Shown here: positions 16,909 to 26,285 of the stretch, in pieces
Layout of the letters: every line of letters starts with the position of its first letter
How positions within the stretch are numbered: position 1 is the first letter of the stretch
The notes under the pieces: generated by a model
Seen by the model: the letters and a program-made list of their open reading frames with translations, nothing else
What the model was told of the DNA's origin: nothing
Databases searched by the model: none
Program-made: the position numbers and the translations under genes
Origin: Bacillota bacterium
GTDB taxonomy: Bacteria; Bacillota; Clostridia; Acetivibrionales; JANLFN01
DNA length: 64,000 nucleotides
Assembly (NCBI GenBank): GCA_023421675.1
Contig: JAEZTC010000001.1
Location: 310,001-374,000, forward strand
Direction of reading: 5' to 3'

Positions 16909-16998
16909 AATGAATTATTAATTTAATTATAAGGCATAAGTAATTCATTGACAATATACACATTGAATGTTAGGATAATAATAAATTACACAATGTAA
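16909..16998. promoter_or_regulatory. Divergent promoter region with TetR-type operator candidates
   Basis: Inverted repeat AATGAATTA (16909-16917) / TAATTCATT (16941-16949); a -35 TTGACA (16948-16953) with TAGGAT about 17 bp on; and the perfect palindrome TTACA-CAA-TGTAA (16986-16998) just after the -10. Placement is what repression of the + strand gene would need. Confidence 0.5.
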
Positions 16999-17059
16999 AT
17001 AAAAATATATTTGATAGTACCGTGTAGCTAAAATTTTGTTGATTAGAGAGGTCTTTTTT

Positions 17060-18091
17060 ATGCCAAAAGTTTATTTTAAATCAATTGACTCCTATTCCAA
17101 AACAGAAGAGATAAATGCAGCGTCAGCTGAGCTCCTTCAGATGGTGGAAGAAAAGGAAGGTATTGAGTTAAACAAATATATTCCGCTAAAAGTACATCTG
17201 GGTGAGCATGGGAATAAAACATATATTGAGCCTAAAAATTTCGATGGAATAATAGATTATTTAACTGGCAAGGAAATTGATACAGCTTTTATTGAAACAA
17301 ATGTATTGTACAAAGGTCAGAGAAACACTAGTGAAAATCATTTACGAGTTGCCAAAGAACACGGCTTTACCAGAATTCCCGTGATTATAGCTGATGGTGA
17401 AGTGGGGGAAGATTATGAATCTGTAAATATACATAAGAAAAACTTTGAGTACTGTAAAATTGCGAAAGCAATAGCAAAAGAGGATCAAATTATTGTTTTA
17501 AGCCATTTCAAGGGACATATGCTGGCCGGCTTTGGCGGTGCTATAAAACAGCTTGCCATGGGATGTGCCTCTAAAGGAGGAAAGTTGGCACAGCATGCAA
17601 ATTCAATACCAAAAATAAGCAATAGGAAATGTACATCATGTAAAGCCTGTTCTGCAAAATGCCCGGAAAATGCAATAATAGTCACAAAAAAGGCACAAAT
17701 AGATAAATATAAATGTGTCGGTTGTGCTTCATGTATGGCTGTATGCAAAAACAATGCAATAAAAAACAGCTGGCTTGCCTCGCTCACTAAGTCCTTTAAC
17801 GAGAGAATGGCTGAATATGCTTACGCGGCATCAATAGGTAAACGAAATATATATATCAATTTTGTTTTTAATATAACAAGGCAATGCGATTGTGAAGGGC
17901 ATCCTATGAAAACTATTGCAAAGGATGTGGGCGTTTTTGCCTCTACAGATCCGGTAGCAATTGACCAGGCTTGCCTCGATACTCTGGATAAGAATGAGGG
18001 AAGAACCGTTTTCAGAAGGGGACGAAGAACATTGGAATATGCGCAGAGTATCGGGATGGGGAGTAGGAAGTATGAACTGATTGAAATATAG
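17060..18091 (+). CDS. DUF362 domain protein with two 4Fe-4S clusters
   Basis: A 343-residue protein; ATG 17060 is 8 bases after AGAGAGG. The DUF362 domain surrounds a bacterial ferredoxin insert: residues about 189-240 hold two CxxCxxCxxxCP-type motifs (CTSCKACSAKCPEN and CVGCASCMAVCKNN). DUF362 signatures visible are SHFKGHMLAGFGGAIKQLAMGCASKGGK and, near the end, STDPVAIDQACLD. No signal peptide, so a cytoplasmic electron carrier or oxidoreductase subunit. It is probably controlled by the divergent TetR protein. Its partner enzyme is not visible here. DUF362 is structurally related to a domain seen in lactate racemisation proteins, but function here is open. Confidence 0.9.
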   Translation: MPKVYFKSIDSYSKTEEINAASAELLQMVEEKEGIELNKYIPLKVHLGEHGNKTYIEPKNFDGIIDYLTGKEIDTAFIETNVLYKGQRNTSENHLRVAKEHGFTRIPVIIADGEVGEDYESVNIHKKNFEYCKIAKAIAKEDQIIVLSHFKGHMLAGFGGAIKQLAMGCASKGGKLAQHANSIPKISNRKCTSCKACSAKCPENAIIVTKKAQIDKYKCVGCASCMAVCKNNAIKNSWLASLTKSFNERMAEYAYAASIGKRNIYINFVFNITRQCDCEGHPMKTIAKDVGVFASTDPVAIDQACLDTLDKNEGRTVFRRGRRTLEYAQSIGMGSRKYELIEI

Positions 18092-18094
18092 ACG

Positions 18095-18136
18095 AAAAAA
18101 GCGAAGGACGTATTATTAATACGTTCTTCGCTTTTT
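18095..18136. terminator. Bidirectional rho-independent terminator
   Basis: About 19-bp stem from 18096 to 18136 with one mismatch, flanked by A-run and T-run, between convergent genes. Confidence 0.9.
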
Positions 18137-18165
18137 ATATTCAAGGTAGTAAAATCACGTTATAC

Positions 18166-18783
18166 TTAATTTATTATTGCTGAACTTGGCACTTCAACAT
18201 CTTTGTCAGTAACTTTATCAAATTCCAGTTCACTGATGTTAACCTTTTTTGTATAACTGGGGGTAATGAATTCCCACCTTATAGGGAAGCCACTTTCTTT
18301 TGAAATATAAAATTTGTTGGTTGTTGAACTGCTTGAAAAATCGTATAAAATACATGCAACGCCTTCAATATTAACCGTTTCTTTTGGAGTTGTATTCAGG
18401 ATTTTTTTATAAGCTTTAAAATAATCTTCCAGCGGTTTATTAGGGATATCCTTTCTTACCGGTGGTATAATGTCTTTTGAAAGTGGTTTTGAATCAGGTT
18501 CTTTAACCGCTGTATTTGTAGTTGAATTGTATGTATATATTGAATTATCCCCGGAGTCAAAGAAATAAGTACTGTTTTTCATCTGGATTTTCATTTTGGT
18601 ATCTTTAATCCAGTATTTTATTGCTACAGGTTGATTGTTCATATCTCCAAATTCCACAGTGTATTCAAAACTGACATTTTTTATTTCTTCCTTACTGATC
18701 GGCCTGATATTTTTACTTGAACAACCAGCTGTAAGAGCGAGTAAGAATGAAAGCAAGATAAAATATATTTTGTACAGCTTCAA
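18166..18783 (-). CDS. Lipoprotein, LolA-like fold possible
   Basis: A 205-residue lipoprotein with a TTG start (18783) preceded by AAAGGAGTGA. The signal peptide ends at lipobox LTAGC. The mature protein alternates strands (FEYTVEFGD, IKYWIKDTKMKIQMKN, TYFFDSGDNSIYTYN) and ends with a FYISKESGFPIRWEF-type segment, a pattern common to LolA/LppX-like outer-surface lipoproteins that carry lipids or sense envelope state. No catalytic residues are evident. It is transcribed alone. Confidence 0.82.
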   Translation of the reverse strand: MKLYKIYFILLSFLLALTAGCSSKNIRPISKEEIKNVSFEYTVEFGDMNNQPVAIKYWIKDTKMKIQMKNSTYFFDSGDNSIYTYNSTTNTAVKEPDSKPLSKDIIPPVRKDIPNKPLEDYFKAYKKILNTTPKETVNIEGVACILYDFSSSSTTNKFYISKESGFPIRWEFITPSYTKKVNISELEFDKVTDKDVEVPSSAIIN

Positions 18784-18904
18784 TTTATCACTCCTTTATC
18801 AAATTGAAATGTTCTATAATATTACAACTGTAATCTTTATAAGTCAACAAATATTTAATAAGAAATTAAAAATAGGGTGGGGAGTATTGTTGCAAACTAA
18901 TAAA

Positions 18905-18936
18905 GGGAGGAATACTGCTACTCCAGCATTCCTCCC
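18905..18936. terminator. Hairpin, probable terminator of the hemerythrin gene
   Basis: GGGAGGAA / TTCCTCCC (18905-18912, 18929-18936) with inner TGCT/AGCA. On the minus strand it is followed by a T-rich stretch (CTTTATTAGTTT). Confidence 0.55.
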
Positions 18937-18981
18937 TCTATTAGTATAAAAATTTTCGGCTTTATAGTTACCTCTAAGGTT

Positions 18982-19401
18982 CTAGACAATTATTCCGTTT
19001 TTATTAAAATAGTCTGCATAACCCCTGTCTGAGAATAAAATGTGGCTGCTTATCCATTCTGACAGAAAATCTACAATTTCTGTAATAGTCTTTTGTTGAT
19101 CATTGTCAATGTCTTTTTTAGCTATGCTTCTTATTTTATCTACATAATACTCATGATCATGTTTTTGTTGCTCAAAGCTACTATAATTGTGCTTAGCCAT
19201 TAAGTTCTCTTCGAATTTAAAATGATATTCTGTGTAGTCCAGTAATTCATTAAGTACTTCCAAAATCTCATCATAGTGGTCGTAAGAATTATTGAGAATT
19301 GCAAGTTCATATACTCTTGCACCAATTTCAAAAAGTTTTTTGTGCTGCTTGTCAATTTCATCAATACCCAGACTGAATCTGTCTTTCCATTCAAATGCCA
19401 T
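18982..19401 (-). CDS. Bacteriohemerythrin
   Basis: A 139-residue single-domain hemerythrin. Iron ligands of the family are present in order: H in IDKQHKKLF, H and E in TEYHFKFEENLM, H and H in QKHDHEYYV, and H in SSHILFSDRGYADYF with the final D. Length and motif spacing match bacterial O2-binding hemerythrins, used in anaerobes for oxygen sensing, scavenging or delivery. A GGGGG ribosome binding site precedes the ATG. It sits beside the PilJ-GAF-HD-GYP gene, which is also upstream on the same strand, but a 102-bp gap with no shared features does not prove an operon. Confidence 0.95.
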   Translation of the reverse strand: MAFEWKDRFSLGIDEIDKQHKKLFEIGARVYELAILNNSYDHYDEILEVLNELLDYTEYHFKFEENLMAKHNYSSFEQQKHDHEYYVDKIRSIAKKDIDNDQQKTITEIVDFLSEWISSHILFSDRGYADYFNKNGIIV

Positions 19402-19503
19402 TTAATAACCCCCTTTTTTACTTATAATAATTTATCAATTATATTCACAACCGATATATACCCCTTACAAAGTTTATATAACTATTATTTATAAATAATT
19501 ATT

Positions 19504-21459
19504 TTAATTTAATAAAAAACTTTTGTATAAATTATATATTTTTTTCTTATTCTTTTCCAATACTTTGATGATTTCAGGATCAAAATGTTTTCCGCTGCCC
19601 TCAATTAACATTTCGAATGATGTTTCAAAGGGGAATGGTTCCTTGTACGGCCTTCTGCTGGTCAAAGCATCAAAAACATCAGCAACAGCAACAATTCTGG
19701 CGCTTAATGGAATTTCCATCTCGGATTTTCCGCTTGGGTAACCTGACCCATTCCATTTTTCATGATGATTTTCTGCTATTTCTATACCAAGTTTAAATAG
19801 ACTCCTGCCGCTTTTAGATATATTTTTTTCAGCTGTTTTTAGAACTTCGGCACCATAAACCGTATGATGTTTCATTTCTTCAAACTCTTCGTTATCGAGC
19901 TTTCCTGGCTTAAGAAGAATTTTATCACGTATTCCTACCTTACCTATGTCATGCATTGGACTGAATCTTTCAATGTCATTAATGTATTCAGGAGAAATCT
20001 GATCCGCATATTTACTGCCTTTATATAAAAGCTCTGCAATCAGCCTTGAGTATTTTTTCATTCTTTCAAGATGTTCTGCAGTATCCTCATCGCGGGCTTC
20101 TGCAAGCTTTGCAAGTGCCAGAAGACTGCTATACAGCAAATCGTCAACGAAGATGTTTTTTTCAAAACTTATAGCTATACTATTTGCCAGTACCTTTAAA
20201 AAGTTGATATGTTGGTCTTTATAGATACATTTATTTTTGCTTGAGAAGAATATTATCCCTATATGCTTGCCGTTAATATTAAGGGGCAGGGTAATAGAGG
20301 ACCTGATGCCCGAATTTAATATCACATTAGTATATTCTTTTATCGGATGAGCAGTTGTATATGCTTCCAAATCATTTATTATTCTTGTCTCACCGGTTAA
20401 AAGAATTTTCTCAAGGCTTGTTCCCTTTACTTCAAATTCTTTGTTTAATAAGCCTTCAGGCATCCCTTTTATTGAGCCGTCGGAGATTCCAAATGAAGCT
20501 TCAAGAAGTCTGCCGTTCTCTTTTACAATTGCCAAACCTATATAATTATAAGGCATAAAAGGTGTGAAACTATTGAAAATGAATTCCAATACCTCACTAA
20601 AAGATAAATTATTGTTGATGTTTTCAATTAATGAGATGAGTTTCTCAATTTTTTGAAACATACCATTAATTTCCCCTACAATGGGTTTTATATCCTTCCT
20701 GGTCATCATAGATGTTTTAGCTTTTGGTGAGTAGACTCCAATTTCAGAAAACCCGGTATATATTTCATCAAGGGGCATAATAATGTATTTGTATAAGCTC
20801 AGAATCAATATTACAGTAATAATCAAAGATACTGAAACAAAAAATAGTGATATAAACATTACCTTTGATGAATTTGTTTTTGCATAATCCACTATACTTT
20901 TTAAAATATTATCACAATACTTTAAAAGGGTTTCATTATTTTCATTTATGTAAATAGTCGAACGTGCAAAGCTATTATTAATATTTGTTGAATCCAGGAT
21001 TATATTTATGCATTGATTAAATATAGCCCACATACTCTTTATCTGTTTCAAATCCGAACTTATATTCAGATTTGAACTATCAAACTTAATTTTTGCTTTT
21101 TCATTTTGTATATAGCCACTATTTATTCCATCCAGCGTTTTAGAAAAATCCGATCTCGCAGATAACATATCACTTTTGGCAGTATTAATCTTACTGTTGA
21201 TTATATCAATAGGTTCAACTATGTTTCCTGATTCCCTTGCCTGAATAAGAGCATAAATATGGCTGGCTTCTTTTGCAATCATTTGTGTAAGCATTCTTTG
21301 CCTTCCCCAAACATCTACAATAACACGTTCTTCATAACTATTGCTTCCTGAAAAATAGAATAGGGAGGCTAGAGATATTATGATTAATATTATCATTATA
21401 ACAATAACAATAATTCTGATTTTTATCTGTCTTAATAGGGAAAAACTCTTTTGAGTCAA
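19504..21459 (-). CDS. Membrane PilJ-type sensor - GAF - HD-GYP phosphodiesterase
   Basis: A 651-residue protein. The start is most likely TTG 21459: GGAGGT lies six bases before it, and the upstream ATG codons would put residues before the site. Order: membrane helix about 13-38; extracytoplasmic PilJ-type helical sensor with the family motif WGRQRMLTQMIAKEA, ending at membrane helix about 205-230; HAMP-like segment; GAF domain about 275-425 (LNINGKHIGIIFFSSK); and HD-GYP about 445-640 with HDIGKVG and HHEKWNGSGYP (Asn replaces the more common Asp in the second motif). It probably cleaves c-di-GMP in response to an external ligand; PilJ-type sensors in relatives bind nitrate or small ions. 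Partner not known. Confidence 0.88.
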   Translation of the reverse strand: MTQKSFSLLRQIKIRIIVIVIMIILIIISLASLFYFSGSNSYEERVIVDVWGRQRMLTQMIAKEASHIYALIQARESGNIVEPIDIINSKINTAKSDMLSARSDFSKTLDGINSGYIQNEKAKIKFDSSNLNISSDLKQIKSMWAIFNQCINIILDSTNINNSFARSTIYINENNETLLKYCDNILKSIVDYAKTNSSKVMFISLFFVSVSLIITVILILSLYKYIIMPLDEIYTGFSEIGVYSPKAKTSMMTRKDIKPIVGEINGMFQKIEKLISLIENINNNLSFSEVLEFIFNSFTPFMPYNYIGLAIVKENGRLLEASFGISDGSIKGMPEGLLNKEFEVKGTSLEKILLTGETRIINDLEAYTTAHPIKEYTNVILNSGIRSSITLPLNINGKHIGIIFFSSKNKCIYKDQHINFLKVLANSIAISFEKNIFVDDLLYSSLLALAKLAEARDEDTAEHLERMKKYSRLIAELLYKGSKYADQISPEYINDIERFSPMHDIGKVGIRDKILLKPGKLDNEEFEEMKHHTVYGAEVLKTAEKNISKSGRSLFKLGIEIAENHHEKWNGSGYPSGKSEMEIPLSARIVAVADVFDALTSRRPYKEPFPFETSFEMLIEGSGKHFDPEIIKVLEKNKKKIYNLYKSFLLN

Positions 21460-21606
21460 TAAAGATACCTCCATTGGTAGCGACATAAGCGTTCGTTTTT
21501 TGCCATGTTTCAACTAAAAAAATCAAGGAATGCTGTCGAAACAACATTCCTTAATCATTTTAATATATTAAGAGCTGATTATCAATTTCAAATTATTTTA
21601 GTGCTG

Positions 21607-21670
21607 CATTTTATTTCACGAAATACCTCTTCAAAAGTCCCTGGAAAGATTATGGCTTCCGCACTGGCCT
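21607..21670 (-). pseudogene. Gene remnant containing a 28-bp copy of the rubrerythrin 3' end
   Basis: Positions 21621-21648 are identical to 22582-22609, the end of the reverse rubrerythrin gene. In the rubrerythrin frame the copy reads FQGLLKRYF, then VK and a stop, with another stop just before it. A different minus-strand frame is open for about 30 codons (ending FEEVFREIKCS...) but has no start. I read this as a decayed fragment left by recombination. Confidence 0.5.
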
Positions 21671-21731
21671 GATATACTTCCAGAACCGTTCCGGATTAAA
21701 TAAAAAGTAAATTATTCTACCTCGCCAATTA

Positions 21732-22394
21732 TCAGAAAACATTAAAGGTTTTATTACCATTTTCATTTATCCAGACAATTTTCATATTGCTCATGCCACC
21801 TCCGTTATAACGTAAAACATATATATTTTCAGAATTGGTTTTTACATAATTTATACTGTACCAACCGTTTTGAAAATTACGTTCTATCGAATCTATAAGC
21901 CCAGTAAACTTATTTCCTTTATACTCACCTTCACTTTTTGTTATTACTGAAGACTCAATATCAAATATATAACTATTTTTTGCAGGGTAGCTACCTATGA
22001 ATACCTCTTTTCCGTTTTCATCAGCCATAATATGAATTGTATTATCTCCTTGAGTATTCAACGGAACATCAAGTTTGCTTAAATCAATACTCCTGTAAAT
22101 TTGTTCATTTTTTAAGTCATAGACTATTAAGGCATAACTATAGTGAAGTATTACTCTATCATCAGAGGCATAATCCAATGTAGCCATATCAGCCCCAATG
22201 TTGCTTTTTGCAAGATATGACAACTTTTCTGGTGATAGGCTATAGTCAGTATTTATCGATGGTGTGTGTGAAATAGTAGATTCATTTGCAGAAGGTAGAT
22301 GAGTTGAAGAGGAAAGACCCTTTTGAGTAATACAACCGCTTAGTAAAACTATGCTGCAAATTAATAATATCAGGTAAATAAATTTATTCTTCAT
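21732..22394 (-). CDS. Lipoprotein of unknown function
   Basis: A 220-residue lipoprotein. The start is ATG 22394, with GGGAGGAAAA before it; a longer in-frame ATG would add 31 residues in front of the signal peptide. Signal: KNKF, hydrophobic LILLICSIVLL, lipobox SGC. A Ser/Thr-rich linker follows, then strands such as VILHYSYALIVYDLKNEQIYRSIDL and an NGWYSINYVKT segment that suggest beta-propeller-like or WD-like repeats of a short kind. No enzyme motif. It is separated from the rubrerythrin gene by a terminator. Confidence 0.75.
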   Translation of the reverse strand: MKNKFIYLILLICSIVLLSGCITQKGLSSSTHLPSANESTISHTPSINTDYSLSPEKLSYLAKSNIGADMATLDYASDDRVILHYSYALIVYDLKNEQIYRSIDLSKLDVPLNTQGDNTIHIMADENGKEVFIGSYPAKNSYIFDIESSVITKSEGEYKGNKFTGLIDSIERNFQNGWYSINYVKTNSENIYVLRYNGGGMSNMKIVWINENGNKTFNVF

Positions 22395-22531
22395 AAATTT
22401 TCCTCCCATGGATATTATATCATCTATGTTTATAATGTAAATAATTGCTAAAATTAAAATAAATAGCCGAGGGTTTAAATTCAGCACCTGTTACTTACAC
22501 CCTAACTTTTTAATAACTATGGCAAATAAAA

Positions 22532-22559
22532 AAGGATGTTAGCTTTCGCCAACATCCTT
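22532..22559 (-). terminator. Rho-independent terminator of the rubrerythrin gene
   Basis: AAGGATGTT / AACATCCTT (22532-22540, 22551-22559) plus inner GC pairs; T6 follows on the minus strand. Confidence 0.85.
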
Positions 22560-22571
22560 GAATGCTTGATT

Positions 22572-23120
22572 TTACTTACCAAAATACCTCTTCAAAAGTC
22601 CCTGGAAAGCAGCACCGTGTCTTGCTTCATCCTTGCACATTTCATGAACTGTATCATGAATTGCATCATAGTTAAGCTGTTTTGCTTTGGTTGCAAGGTC
22701 CTTTTTACCCTGACAAGCACCAAACTCAGCTTCAACCCTGAGTTCAAGGTTTTTCTTTGTATCTGCATAAACAACTTCACCTAAAAGTTCTGCAAACTTT
22801 GCAGCATGTTCTGCTTCTTCAAAAGCAATTCTCTTATAAGCTTCCGCAACTTCAGGATAACCTTCACGGTCTGCCTGACGGCTCATTGCAAGGTACATAC
22901 CGATTTCAGTACATTCACCGTAAAAATTAGCTTTTAAACCATCTACGACTTCAGCATCAACACCCTGTGCAACACCAATCTTGTGTTCATCAGCCCAGGC
23001 TTTGTTTTCACTTGTTTTCTCATAAAATTTAGATTTGGGAGCTTTACACTGAGGACAGTTTTCAGGTGCTTCCTCTCCCATATGAATATAACCGCAAACT
23101 GAACATACAAAAACTTTCAT
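22572..23120 (-). CDS. rbr: Reverse rubrerythrin
   Basis: A 182-residue protein with the reverse domain order: the rubredoxin domain comes first (CSVCGYIHMGEEAPENCPQC, CxxC ... CxxC) and the diiron four-helix bundle second. Diiron ligand motifs are ECTEIGMYLAM, AFEEAEHAAKF, EAEFGA and CKDEARHGAAF. In clostridia, reverse rubrerythrin is an NADH-rubredoxin-reductase-driven peroxidase/oxidase for H2O2 and O2. AGGAGG precedes the ATG and a terminator follows, so it is monocistronic. The last 28 bases of its coding region recur at 21621-21648. Confidence 0.95.
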   Translation of the reverse strand: MKVFVCSVCGYIHMGEEAPENCPQCKAPKSKFYEKTSENKAWADEHKIGVAQGVDAEVVDGLKANFYGECTEIGMYLAMSRQADREGYPEVAEAYKRIAFEEAEHAAKFAELLGEVVYADTKKNLELRVEAEFGACQGKKDLATKAKQLNYDAIHDTVHEMCKDEARHGAAFQGLLKRYFGK

Positions 23121-23227
23121 ATCTTACCTCCTGTTTAAAATAACTATTAATTAATATTTTATTTTGTTGTGTTATTCATAGAAGTAATATACCACTAAGT
23201 GATTATCACTAAACAGAAAGATAAAAA

Positions 23228-26164
23228 TTAGTTTTCTTCGTTCATAATTTTAATAAATAATTGAGCTATATCCGGATCAAATTGAGTTCCGGTACAGCGT
23301 TTTATTTCATCAATGGCTTCTGTATGGGTCATTACACCCTTGTAAGGCCTTGAGTGAGTCATGACATCATAGGAATCTATTATAGTTATTATCCTGGACA
23401 GCTTTGGAATCTTATGTCCTTTAAGACCATGCGGGTAGCCTGTTCCATCCCAACGCTCATGATGATACAGGATATATTCGGCTATATATGATAATTCCTG
23501 TGAAGATTGTGCTATACGGAAACCTATTTCAGTATGCTTTTTCATTTCTTCCCATTCTTCATCACTCAATTTGCCGGGTTTTAAAAGAATGTTATCACTT
23601 ATTGCTATTTTTCCTATGTCATGAAGCAGGGACAAAAGCCTTAGCGCATCCATTTCGGTGCTGGATAGTCCAAGGGCCTTGCCAAGCTTGTTACATAAGT
23701 GATTTATTCTTTGTGCATGCTCTTCTGTTTCATAACTTTTTTCGAACAGTGTTTTTTCAAGGGAAGCTATGACTGAACTTCTTGCGCTGTTACTGTCAAG
23801 AAGCTTGTGCCTGTACATCCAGTTTTCTGCTTCTTCAAGAATACTCGACATTTTTGTTGATTGTTTTTCTTTAGTTGCATAACCAAGAGCAATACTTGGC
23901 TGAATAGGCCTTTTTTCAGAGTTGTTGCAAAGTTTAATTATCCTTTCACAGATTTCTACTGCCTTGTCATTCTGTGTTTTGGGTAAAATAATAGCAAATT
24001 CATCACCGCCCCAGCGTGCGATTACATCCTCCTGTCGGCATGAGCTCTTCATTATTTTTGCAACTCTTCTAAGTAATCTGTCTCCGGCTGTATGACCGAA
24101 AATATCATTTGTCAGCTTAAGCCCGTTTAAATCCCCTACGATCACTGATATGGGGAGCTGCCTTTCAGTATCAATCCTTTCCAATTCTTTTTCAAAGTAT
24201 GCACGGTTATATAGGCCTGTAAGCTTATCATGAAAACTAAGATATTTGATTTCAGCTTCTGCTTTTTTACGGTCTGTTATATCCTTGGATATAATAATTG
24301 CAAAATTTGGTTTGCCATCCTTGTTATATATGAGACTGGAGGATACCTCCAACACTTTCTCAGTACCATTGTTTGTTTTTATGGTGTATTCTTCATTGTT
24401 TAATGAACCTTTTTCAAGGAGATTTTTGCTTTTTTGTACTACATTTTTTTTATCCTTGGGTAATACCATTTCAAATATGGATTTACCGAGAAGTTCTTCC
24501 TTGCACGACACCTCATTTAACTTTATTTCTTCCGAATTGCAGTCAATAATAACTCCATCCAGGTTACAAATCATTATAGGGTAGGGGGCACAGGCAAAAA
24601 AGCTTCTCATCTTTTCTTCAGATGCTTGAAGAGCGTCCTGTGCTTCCTTTATAGCCGTTACATCACGGAAAATCAGTATTACACCCTGAATGTTCCCATT
24701 ATAGTCTCTTATTGGTGCAGCACTGTCTGAAATGCTTCTTATTCGTCCATCTCTTGATATTAACAACGTATGGTTTGCAAGCCCTACAATCTGACCTTCC
24801 TCAAGTACTCTTTTGACGGGATTTATTGCAAGTTCTCCTGTCTCTTCGTTGTAAATGTTAAAAACCTCTTCCAGCTGTTTCCCTTTAGCTTCCTCCTCAG
24901 ACCACCCCGTCAATAGCTGGGCTGTTTTGTTGAGAAGTGTTATATTACCATTAATATCGGTAGCAATTACACCATCACAAATTGAAAGAAGGGTTGTATT
25001 TAAAAAATCCCGTTCCTTCTCGAGAGCATCTTCTGCACTTTTTATTGCTGTAATATCTCTGATAGATGTAACTATATTTGTAACCTTGTTGTCTTTAATA
25101 ACAGGGGACAGAACTGTGTGCCAAACCTTCTTCCCTGAAGGCAGTTCAAAGGCTTTTTCATAACTAATGGGTTTCTTTTCTCTGACACATTCCATGTAAT
25201 AAACTTCAAGACTCTGTGCCAGTTCAGATACAAAAAGATCCTTAAAAGAAAGGCCTTTATAGTTTTTGCTGTTTATTCCCGAATAAATCATGCTTGCCCT
25301 GTTAACTCTGCTATATGTAAATTTCTTCTCGTCTTCTACATCTATAAGCGCCAATGCATCCTGAGTACTGTTAAATATTATTGAGTTTTCCCTGGTCAGC
25401 TTTATAAAGTCCTCCTGCATTTTTTCAACAGCGGTCATATCTTTTACTATATATATACGTGTAATGGGATTTCCCTTATTATCCCTTATAACGCTGGATG
25501 ACATCTCTCCGGCGAATTCTCCGTCCTTCCCGTTAAAAAAATATCTCTTCCCATCAAAACCTGTCTCAATACTTGTCATCATGTCAAGGTTTGCTTTTTC
25601 ACGACTTTTTTCTGAAATAAGCAATAATGCATTTGTGTTAAGGATAGACTCTTTGTTGTCAAAGCCAAATTTTTTGAGTACCATGATATTACAATCAATT
25701 ATTTGACCATACATATTTGTTATTACGATAAGGTCGGGAGACATATCCAGTACATTCCTTAAGAACTTATACTGAGGTGTTATATCGGATATTTTATATA
25801 CAATTATATAAAGTACATCAGGCGAACAGTAGTTTATTGACAGGGAAATCCACTTACTCGTCCTTTGGGAGAAGTATTGAACACTTCTGCTTTCACCGGT
25901 TGAGTTGACTTCCATGGCTAAATTTGAAAAATTTATTGTTTGATTAAGAATACCGGGAATAATCTCTCTCATCTGAAGACCCGGCACCAGCATTTTGGGG
26001 GAACTGAAAAGTGTTTCAAATGAAGGATTGTAATCTGCCAAAATAAATTGACTGGGTGCATGGTTTTCATCAAAAATTATCCTGCAAAAGGCAACACCTT
26101 CACGCATTCCTTTTATAAGAGTTCTGTAATTAATGTCCTTGCTGTAGTTATCAGGAATAGACAC
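23228..26164 (-). CDS. PAS(x5) - GGDEF - HD-GYP c-di-GMP enzyme
   Basis: A 978-residue cytoplasmic protein. The GTG start 26164 follows GGGGTGAT. About five PAS domains fill residues 1-625; the junctions are marked by DIT or DMT motifs with charged helices (ISDITPQYK, VKDMTAVEK, RDITAIKSAED, RDVTAIKEAQD, KDITDRKKAEAEI). GGDEF follows at about 630-790 with DKLTGLYNRAYFEKEL and RQEDVIARWGGDEF, which includes an RxxD inhibitory site five residues before an intact GGDEF. HD-GYP comes last, about 800-970, with HDIGKIA and HHERWDGTGYP. Both enzyme domains look active, so it may make and break c-di-GMP according to which PAS inputs are engaged. Confidence 0.92.
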   Translation of the reverse strand: MSIPDNYSKDINYRTLIKGMREGVAFCRIIFDENHAPSQFILADYNPSFETLFSSPKMLVPGLQMREIIPGILNQTINFSNLAMEVNSTGESRSVQYFSQRTSKWISLSINYCSPDVLYIIVYKISDITPQYKFLRNVLDMSPDLIVITNMYGQIIDCNIMVLKKFGFDNKESILNTNALLLISEKSREKANLDMMTSIETGFDGKRYFFNGKDGEFAGEMSSSVIRDNKGNPITRIYIVKDMTAVEKMQEDFIKLTRENSIIFNSTQDALALIDVEDEKKFTYSRVNRASMIYSGINSKNYKGLSFKDLFVSELAQSLEVYYMECVREKKPISYEKAFELPSGKKVWHTVLSPVIKDNKVTNIVTSIRDITAIKSAEDALEKERDFLNTTLLSICDGVIATDINGNITLLNKTAQLLTGWSEEEAKGKQLEEVFNIYNEETGELAINPVKRVLEEGQIVGLANHTLLISRDGRIRSISDSAAPIRDYNGNIQGVILIFRDVTAIKEAQDALQASEEKMRSFFACAPYPIMICNLDGVIIDCNSEEIKLNEVSCKEELLGKSIFEMVLPKDKKNVVQKSKNLLEKGSLNNEEYTIKTNNGTEKVLEVSSSLIYNKDGKPNFAIIISKDITDRKKAEAEIKYLSFHDKLTGLYNRAYFEKELERIDTERQLPISVIVGDLNGLKLTNDIFGHTAGDRLLRRVAKIMKSSCRQEDVIARWGGDEFAIILPKTQNDKAVEICERIIKLCNNSEKRPIQPSIALGYATKEKQSTKMSSILEEAENWMYRHKLLDSNSARSSVIASLEKTLFEKSYETEEHAQRINHLCNKLGKALGLSSTEMDALRLLSLLHDIGKIAISDNILLKPGKLSDEEWEEMKKHTEIGFRIAQSSQELSYIAEYILYHHERWDGTGYPHGLKGHKIPKLSRIITIIDSYDVMTHSRPYKGVMTHTEAIDEIKRCTGTQFDPDIAQLFIKIMNEEN

Positions 26165-26285
26165 CTATTATCACCCCATGATGAGTACTTATAGCATAAA
26201 TCCTTATTATAACGTCAATATTCGACGAAGAATTGAAATATCCTTCCTAAATTTGAAAACTTAATTGCGGACAAAAGTATGGCTT

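Noticed and set aside
18635..18949. 104-residue + frame over the lipoprotein start
   Set aside because: No ribosome binding site; its C-terminal half lies over a hairpin and AT-rich DNA.
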